64,000 bases of DNA from UBA7672 sp963784415. GTDB lineage: Bacteria; Pseudomonadota; Alphaproteobacteria; Caulobacterales; Hyphomonadaceae. The notes under the pieces are model-generated. The model was not told the DNA's origin and searched no databases. It worked only from the letters and a program-made list of their open reading frames with translations. The position numbers and the translations under genes were made by a program. Location of the stretch: contig CAWARK010000002.1 in assembly GCA_963784415.1 (NCBI GenBank), positions 124,001-188,000 on the forward strand, read 5' to 3'. This document shows, piece by piece, positions 58,595 to 64,000 of this stretch. The stretch's first letter is position 1; every line of letters starts with the position of its first letter.

Positions 58595-61387
58595 ATGACC
58601 TCTGCTCCGCTTCCCATGGGCTCGGCGTCACCGCCAGAGGTGATCGAACGCTGCTTCGACAGCGCGACCGAGCATTTCATGAATGCCGTCACCGAGTCGT
58701 TCGCGCTGATCGACCAGGAAGGCCGCGTCGTTCGCGCCAACATCGCCTATCGGCGCCTGACGGGACCGGCGGGCGGCGCACATGATGCCTCGATCATTTC
58801 CTACATCGAACCGGAGCGCCGCGAGGGTCTGCGCGAGACGCTGCGCGGGCTGAACGACAAGGCGATGACGCGGACGCTGCAACTGCGTTTTCGCATTGGA
58901 CACGAGACGCGGCTGATCGAATCCGAGCTGACATGGATGGGGCCGGAAGGACTGATCTCGTTCGTTGGCCGCGATGTCACCAAGCAGGATCTGCTTGAGC
59001 GCGAAAGACAAGAGACTGCTGCGGCGCGCGATGCGGTAGAGCAGGTTGGCGATATTGGTCACTGGCGTGCGGGGCGCGATTTCAAGTTGCAGTGCTCGCA
59101 GGGGGCTGCCCGCATACTCGGTCTCGATCCCGCGGCGCCGCCGCTGGTGCTGACCGACCTTGTCGAGATGGTCCATGCCGAAGACCGGCAGGCTGCGGTT
59201 GCTGCTGCGCGCGAAGCTTTCGAGAAGCGCAAGCCGATGCGCCACACGCTCCGCGTGCGCCGCGCTGATGGCACGACGCGGTTGGTGCGTGTTGCCGGCG
59301 CTGTGTCGATCGATGCGCGCGGGCAGGTCGAAGCCATGCATGGCGTCGTGGTCGACAAGACCGATGGTCATACCGCCCTGCAAGCCGCGCTGAGCGCCGA
59401 TTCGACCGTGCGTCGCTTCGTGCAGGCAGCGCCGATGGCGATCTGCATGTGCGACAAGGACCTGCGCGTGATGATGGCGAGCGCAAGCTGGATCGCCGAG
59501 CACGGGCTGACCGAGGACGAAGTGCTCGGGCGGCACCTCTACGAAATCCGGCCATGGGTTCCCGAGAAGTGGCGCACCATGCATCGGCAGGCGTTGCGCG
59601 GTGAAGCGATGAGCCATGATCGTGACCCGTACCAAAGCCCATCCGGCGGGCAGCGCTGGCTGAAATGGTCGGTTGCGCCCTGGCACGATGGCAACGGCGA
59701 GATCGGCGGCCTCATCTCGGTGCATGAGGACGTGACCGACATCGTGCGCGCTCAGCACGAGGTCGAGTCGTCGAAGGAGCGCATGTCGTACGGCATGTCG
59801 ATCACCCAGATGATGATCTGGGAGCTCGACTTCGAGAACCGCGAGACCAATGTCGAGGGCGACTGGCGGAATCTGTTCCCGCAGCGGCCTACATTCGACA
59901 CGCTGACCGGCGGTGACACATCGATCAATCCGGCCGATCGCGAGATGCTCGCCAACAAGTGGCGCGCCCACATGGCAGGCGGCGCGCCGTACACGGCGGA
60001 GTATCGCGTCGTGTTCCCAGATGGCCGGGAAATCTGGCACGCAGCCGCCGTGCGCATCCTGAAGTCGGTCAAGGGCTCGCCGGCGCGCGCATTTGCGGTG
60101 ATCCAGGTGATCACAACGCGCAAGCAGATCGAGCTGCAGGCGATGGAAGCTGAACAACGCGCGCTGGTCGCGGCGGCGGCGAAGTCCGACTTCCTCTCCA
60201 ACATGAGCCACGAGATCCGGACGCCGCTGAACGGCGTGCTGGCGGTCTCCGAAGTGCTGAACCGCACGCCTCTGGACGAGCGCCAGGGCGAGATGGTGCG
60301 GCTGATTTCGACATCGGGTCGCACGCTGCTGCGCGTGATGGACGATCTTGTCGAGTTCTCGCGTCTCGAGGGCGATGACATCCAGTTCGACATCCGTCCG
60401 TTCGAACTCGAAGAGACACTGCGCAATACGTGCGAGGCGGCGCGGACGCGGGCGGAGGCCAAGGGCCTGCGGTTCGACACCTTCATTTCCGCAAGCTGCG
60501 ATGGCGTCTATCGCGGCGATCCGGTGCGGATCGGGCAGGTCCTCGGCAACCTGCTCAACAACGCGGTCAAGTTTACGGATCGGGGCCATATCAGCGTCTC
60601 GGTAACCGTCGAAGACCTGCCCGATGGCAAGACACAGGTGCGCATGTCGGTCACGGATACCGGCGTGGGCTTTGCGCCCGAGATGGCCGACAGGATTTTC
60701 GAACGCTTCGAGCAGGCCGACATTTCCTCGACCTCGCGCCGCTATGGCGGTCTGGGTCTTGGCCTTTCGATCGTGAAACGGCTTGTCGAGTTGATGAACG
60801 GCAAGGTGACGGCGCAGTCGGAGGAGGGCCTGGGCTCGACTTTCGAAGTCGTCGCGCCGATTTCGCGCGACCGGATCGCAGCGCTGGGCGCCATCACGGC
60901 GGTGGCCGTGGAAGATTTCGATGCGGAGACGCATCTTGATAACCTCAAACTACTTGTTGCCGAAGACAATCCGATGAACCGCCGCGTGGTGGAACTGCTG
61001 CTGGCGCAGAGCGGCGTGTCGATCACGTTCGCGGAGAACGGAAAGGAAGCGGTCGAGAAATTCACGGCGGGCAAGTTCGATCTCATTCTCATGGATCTGC
61101 AGATGCCGATCATGGGCGGCCTCGCGGCGATGCGGGCGATCCGCGCGCTGGAGACGAAGGAGGGGCGTATCCCGACGCCGATGCTGGCGGTCTCGGCCAA
61201 CGCGACCGACGAGCATGTGACGGAAGCCAAGGAAGCCGGCGCTGACGATCACGTCGCCAAGCCGATCGTGCGCGAGACGCTGTTCGAAGTGATGGCGCGT
61301 CATGCGCGCCCGTCGCGGGTAGGGGATGCGCCGGTTGAACTGGACGATGGCGAGTTCGACCTGGACGAGTTCGACGTCGCGGTGTGA
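58595..61387 (+). CDS. Multi-PAS hybrid sensor histidine kinase
   Basis: 930 residues, without membrane helices. Four PAS-type domains at about 25-140, 145-265, 270-390 and 395-520 (examples: ESFALIDQEGRVVRANIAYR; AAPMAICMCDKDLRVMMAS). Then HisKA with SNMSHEIRTPLNG (His539), an ATPase domain with NLLNNAVKFT, DTGVGFAPEM and GGLGLGLSIVKRLVELM, and a receiver domain with phospho-acceptor Asp834 in LILMDLQMPIMGG. Being cytoplasmic and hybrid it would sense an internal signal and hand phosphate to an Hpt protein; one such gene is at 11.7 kb. Confidence 0.94.
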   Translation: MTSAPLPMGSASPPEVIERCFDSATEHFMNAVTESFALIDQEGRVVRANIAYRRLTGPAGGAHDASIISYIEPERREGLRETLRGLNDKAMTRTLQLRFRIGHETRLIESELTWMGPEGLISFVGRDVTKQDLLERERQETAAARDAVEQVGDIGHWRAGRDFKLQCSQGAARILGLDPAAPPLVLTDLVEMVHAEDRQAAVAAAREAFEKRKPMRHTLRVRRADGTTRLVRVAGAVSIDARGQVEAMHGVVVDKTDGHTALQAALSADSTVRRFVQAAPMAICMCDKDLRVMMASASWIAEHGLTEDEVLGRHLYEIRPWVPEKWRTMHRQALRGEAMSHDRDPYQSPSGGQRWLKWSVAPWHDGNGEIGGLISVHEDVTDIVRAQHEVESSKERMSYGMSITQMMIWELDFENRETNVEGDWRNLFPQRPTFDTLTGGDTSINPADREMLANKWRAHMAGGAPYTAEYRVVFPDGREIWHAAAVRILKSVKGSPARAFAVIQVITTRKQIELQAMEAEQRALVAAAAKSDFLSNMSHEIRTPLNGVLAVSEVLNRTPLDERQGEMVRLISTSGRTLLRVMDDLVEFSRLEGDDIQFDIRPFELEETLRNTCEAARTRAEAKGLRFDTFISASCDGVYRGDPVRIGQVLGNLLNNAVKFTDRGHISVSVTVEDLPDGKTQVRMSVTDTGVGFAPEMADRIFERFEQADISSTSRRYGGLGLGLSIVKRLVELMNGKVTAQSEEGLGSTFEVVAPISRDRIAALGAITAVAVEDFDAETHLDNLKLLVAEDNPMNRRVVELLLAQSGVSITFAENGKEAVEKFTAGKFDLILMDLQMPIMGGLAAMRAIRALETKEGRIPTPMLAVSANATDEHVTEAKEAGADDHVAKPIVRETLFEVMARHARPSRVGDAPVELDDGEFDLDEFDVAV

Positions 61388-61478
61388 CGCAGCGGTGCAA
61401 TCTCGCGCGCGGGGCGTGCGAGGTGGGCTGGGCTTTGATTCCAGAAAATTGAGACCAGCTTCGGGCTGCCCTCTCAGT

Positions 61479-61506
61479 GTCATTCTCGGGACAAGCCCGA
61501 GCGTGA
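61479..61506. repeat. Intergenic inverted repeat
   Basis: GTCATTCTCGGG and CCCGAGCGTGAC (about 61479-61490 / 61495-61506) are inverted with two mismatches, after the histidine kinase gene. Resembles a widespread alphaproteobacterial intergenic palindrome and may also act as a terminator for the two convergent genes. Confidence 0.55.
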
Positions 61507-61527
61507 CTCCATCGTGATCGTGGTGCG

Positions 61528-62229
61528 CTACGTGGCGGAGTGCAGGAAGAATTGGCGGAAGAAGTCGCCGACTGTTCCGGGGGCGTAAACGCCGACCATG
61601 ATGAGGCCGAGCGTGAGAACGTGGAGGGCGGTGATGAGCGCGGTGATCATCACGAAGCCTTGCTTGTAGGTCTTGTGCCTGAGTACGTGCTGAGCAAGAA
61701 GCCCGCCGACGATGCCGAAGGTCAGATCGGCGAGATGCAGGATGCGCTCGGGTTCGCGCCACTCGCGGCGTTCGGCGGCGCGCTTGTCGGCCTGGTAGAG
61801 CGCCCACGAGGCGACGCCGGCGATGAGGTAGAGCAGGCCCACCCAGATGGGGAAGCGCTGGAGCATGATGTTGCTGGCGAGAAGGGCGATGATGGTCGCG
61901 GCAGCGGCGGTGCGGTTCGAGATGGCGACGAATCCGGGCTTGGGTTCGCGGCCCTTGGGAGGGGCGGCGACGCGTTCTGATCCCTTGCCGGGCGCGATGC
62001 CTGCGCTTTTCGATTGCAGCGGCCGGATGATCTGCGCTTCGACGGCGGCGGGGCGGCCATTGGCGCCTGTGCCGACTTCGTAGGAGAGGATGTCGCCGGC
62101 CTTGGGGCGTTCGGTGCTCTTACCGATGGCCTTCATGTGCACGTACAGCTTGCCACCCGCGGGGCGGCGGATGAAGCCGAACCCGCGCGCATCGTGCCAG
62201 TCCTCGAGTATGCCTTTTTCGCGCGCCAC
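61528..62229 (-). CDS. Cold-shock domain plus DUF1294 membrane protein
   Basis: 233 residues. Cold-shock domain at 5-65 (KGILEDWHDARGFGFIRRPAGG, where RNP1-like GFGFI is visible), a linker, then four membrane helices in 100-230 with RFPIWVGLLYLIAGVASWALYQADKRAAERREWREPER, ending the DUF1294 signature. A CSD linked to a membrane domain is a known arrangement. RNA binding at the inner membrane is the likely theme. It ends convergently with the histidine kinase and starts 18 bp downstream of the acs stop on the same strand. Confidence 0.88.
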   Translation of the reverse strand: MAREKGILEDWHDARGFGFIRRPAGGKLYVHMKAIGKSTERPKAGDILSYEVGTGANGRPAAVEAQIIRPLQSKSAGIAPGKGSERVAAPPKGREPKPGFVAISNRTAAAATIIALLASNIMLQRFPIWVGLLYLIAGVASWALYQADKRAAERREWREPERILHLADLTFGIVGGLLAQHVLRHKTYKQGFVMITALITALHVLTLGLIMVGVYAPGTVGDFFRQFFLHSAT

Positions 62230-62247
62230 TATGCCCCTGTCGTAGGG

Positions 62248-64000
62248 CTATTTGCTTGCCCGATTCTTGATGAGGTCGTCGACGACGGCCGGATCAGCAA
62301 GAGTTGATGTATCACCCAGGTTAGCAAAGTCGTTCTCCGCGATCTTGCGCAGGATACGGCGCATGATCTTGCCGGAACGTGTCTTAGGCAGTCCGGGTGC
62401 GAATTGTATGACATCCGGCGTTGCGATGGGACCGATTTCCTTGCGGACCCAGCTGACCAGTTCCTTACGGAGGTCGTCGCTCTCTTGGTTGGTTTTGGGG
62501 ACTTCCCCGGCCATCAGCGACACATAGGCGTATATCCCCTGGCCCTTGATGTGATGCGGATAACCGACGACGGCGGATTCAGCTACTTTCGGATGTGCAA
62601 CGAGTGCGCTCTCGACTTCAGCGGTGCCGAGGCGGTGGCCGGAGACGTTGATCACGTCGTCGACGCGGCCGGTGATCCAGTAATAGCCGTCCTCGTCGCG
62701 GCGGCAGCCATCGCCCGTGAAATACTTGCCGGGGTAGGTACGGAAATAGGTATCGACGAAGCGAGTATGGTCTCCGTAGACGGTGCGCATCTGGCCGGGC
62801 CATGAATCGAGGATGCAGAGATTGCCGGAGGTCGCGCCTTCGAGGACCGTGCCCTTGTCATCGACGAGCTGCGGGCGGATCGAGAAGAAGGGCTTGGCGG
62901 CGGAGCCAGGCTTGAGTGCGTGGGCGCCGGGGAGGGGCGTCATCAGCGTGGCGCCGGTTTCGGTCTGCCACCAGGTGTCGACGATGGGGCAGCGTTGCTC
63001 GCCGACGACGCGGTAATACCATTCCCACGCTTCGGGGTTGATGGGCTCGCCGACGGAGCCCATGAGGCGGAGGGATTTGCGCGAGGAGCTTGTGACGAAA
63101 TCATCGCCTGCGCCCATGAGGGCGCGGAGCGCGGTGGGGGCGGTGTAGAAGATCGAGACGTTGTGCTTGTCGATCGTCTTCCAGAAACGCGAGGCGTCGG
63201 GGTAGGTCGGGATGCCTTCGAACATCAGCGTGGTCGCGCCGTTCGCAAGCGGGCCATAGACGACGTAGGAGTGGCCGGTGACCCAGCCAACATCGGCGGT
63301 GCACCAGAAGACCTCGCCCGGTTTGTAGTCGAAGACGATCTCGTGGGTCATCGAGGCCCATACGAGATAGCCGCCGGTGGTGTGGAGGACGCCTTTTGGT
63401 TTTCCGGTCGAGCCCGATGTGTAGAGAATGAAGAGCGGATCCTCGGCGCTCATCTCCTCGGGCAGGCAGATGTCGGAGACGGTGGAGGCGAGGGTGGCGT
63501 AGTCGTGGTCGCGGCCGGGCTCGAAGGGCAGGTTGGCGCCGGTGTGACGGATGACGATGACAGATTTGACGGGGGATTTGTCGCCGAGGCGTTTGATCGC
63601 TTCATCGACATTGGCCTTCAGCGGGATTGGCTTGCCGCCACGTACGCCTTCGTCCGCGGTGATGACGCAGACGGATGCGCAATCGTCCAGGCGTCCGGCG
63701 AGGGCGTCGGGTGAGAAGCCGCCGAAGACGATGGAGTGGATGGCGCCAATGCGGGCGCAGGCGAGCATCGCGTAGGCCGCCTGCGGGATCATCGGCATGT
63801 AGATGGTGACGCGGTCGCCTTTGGTGACACCCTGCGCCTTCAGCACGTTGGCGAAGCGGCAGACTTCGGCGTGGAGTTCGCCGTAGGTGATGCTCTTCGA
63901 GACTGAGGGGTCATCGCCCTCGAACACGATGGCGGTGTCGTTGGCCTTGTGGGGCAGGTGGCGGTCGATGCAGTTGGCGGAGACGTTGAGCGTGCCGTCC
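62248..64000 (-). CDS. acs: Acetyl-CoA synthetase, N-terminal part cut by window edge
   Basis: The frame continues to the window end (HRHLPHKANDTAIVFEG is the edge side), so the start lies outside. ILYTSGSTGKPKGVLHTTGGYLVW is the AMP-binding motif; WWQTETGATLMTPLPGAH, YFTGDGCRRDEDGYYWITGRVDDVINVSGHRLGTAEVE and PKTRSGKIMRR follow, the last holding the Lys acetylated in Acs regulation. It activates acetate to acetyl-CoA. The CSD-DUF1294 gene starts 18 bp after its stop. Confidence 0.95.
   Translation of the reverse strand, partial: DGTLNVSANCIDRHLPHKANDTAIVFEGDDPSVSKSITYGELHAEVCRFANVLKAQGVTKGDRVTIYMPMIPQAAYAMLACARIGAIHSIVFGGFSPDALAGRLDDCASVCVITADEGVRGGKPIPLKANVDEAIKRLGDKSPVKSVIVIRHTGANLPFEPGRDHDYATLASTVSDICLPEEMSAEDPLFILYTSGSTGKPKGVLHTTGGYLVWASMTHEIVFDYKPGEVFWCTADVGWVTGHSYVVYGPLANGATTLMFEGIPTYPDASRFWKTIDKHNVSIFYTAPTALRALMGAGDDFVTSSSRKSLRLMGSVGEPINPEAWEWYYRVVGEQRCPIVDTWWQTETGATLMTPLPGAHALKPGSAAKPFFSIRPQLVDDKGTVLEGATSGNLCILDSWPGQMRTVYGDHTRFVDTYFRTYPGKYFTGDGCRRDEDGYYWITGRVDDVINVSGHRLGTAEVESALVAHPKVAESAVVGYPHHIKGQGIYAYVSLMAGEVPKTNQESDDLRKELVSWVRKEIGPIATPDVIQFAPGLPKTRSGKIMRRILRKIAENDFANLGDTSTLADPAVVDDLIKNRASK

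Noticed and set aside
58628..60934. Minus-strand frame of 768 codons opposite the histidine kinase
   Set aside because: Antisense shadow; the kinase on the plus strand has all conserved motifs.

Overview
The window is a 64 kb stretch of a GC-rich alphaproteobacterial chromosome. It has dense, housekeeping-type gene content with many 1-14 nt gene overlaps. A TipN-like polarity protein, the DUF2849/CysI/DUF934/CysH sulfite-reduction block, an Rrf2 regulator beside sulfate-uptake genes and the intergenic palindromic repeats all suggest a stalked or budding lineage (Caulobacterales/Hyphomonadaceae-like). That placement is inference; no rRNA or other marker gene is present. I saw no tRNA, rRNA, CRISPR array, prophage or transposase.

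Layout. 0-1.9 kb: end of PBP2 (mrdA) and rodA, for cell-wall elongation. 2-5.4 kb: NSS transporter, proline iminopeptidase, a lipoprotein and a DUF423 protein. 5.5-9.1 kb: a four-gene Mla/MCE lipid transporter. 9.1-12.1 kb: TipN-like coiled-coil membrane protein, a 55-residue small protein and an Hpt phosphotransfer protein. 12.1-13.5 kb: alginate-export-like porin. 13.7-18.1 kb: Rrf2 regulator plus a sulfate ABC transporter (binding protein, CysT, CysW, CysA). 18.1-25 kb: LysE and MFS exporters, dienelactone hydrolase, small enzymes and a PqaA-family lipoprotein. 25.2-31.1 kb: LysR regulator, then the sulfate-assimilation operon cobA-DUF2849-GST-cysI-DUF934-cysH. 31.3-38.9 kb: mixed metabolism, including a translationally coupled VOC/YjbR/ArsR/SRPBCC cassette and an SRAP-family protein without its catalytic residues. 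39-40 kb: repeat-rich DNA. 40.8-43.2 kb: TPP riboswitch, a small four-helix membrane protein and thiC. 43.2-46.1 kb: an operon of four uncharacterised membrane proteins, at least two of them paralogous. 46.2-48.3 kb: hotdog protein, His-rich lipoprotein and a persulfide-dioxygenase/rhodanese fusion. 48.4-50.1 kb: a divergent EF-Tu paralogue behind a long structured leader. 50-58.5 kb: GNAT, cupin, acyl-CoA synthetase, AsmA, a PcfJ-like protein, a Gmad2 lipoprotein and SelO. 58.6-64 kb: a large hybrid histidine kinase, a CSD-DUF1294 protein and a truncated acs.

Main functional theme: sulfur. The sulfate importer at 14-18 kb feeds the reduction block at 26-31 kb (siroheme synthesis, APS/PAPS reduction, sulfite reduction), and a persulfide dioxygenase lies at 47 kb. 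The most unusual locus is the EF-Tu paralogue, whose leader carries two candidate leader peptides, an intrinsic terminator and several hairpins with alternative pairings. This is the best candidate for an undescribed translation-sensing regulatory system.
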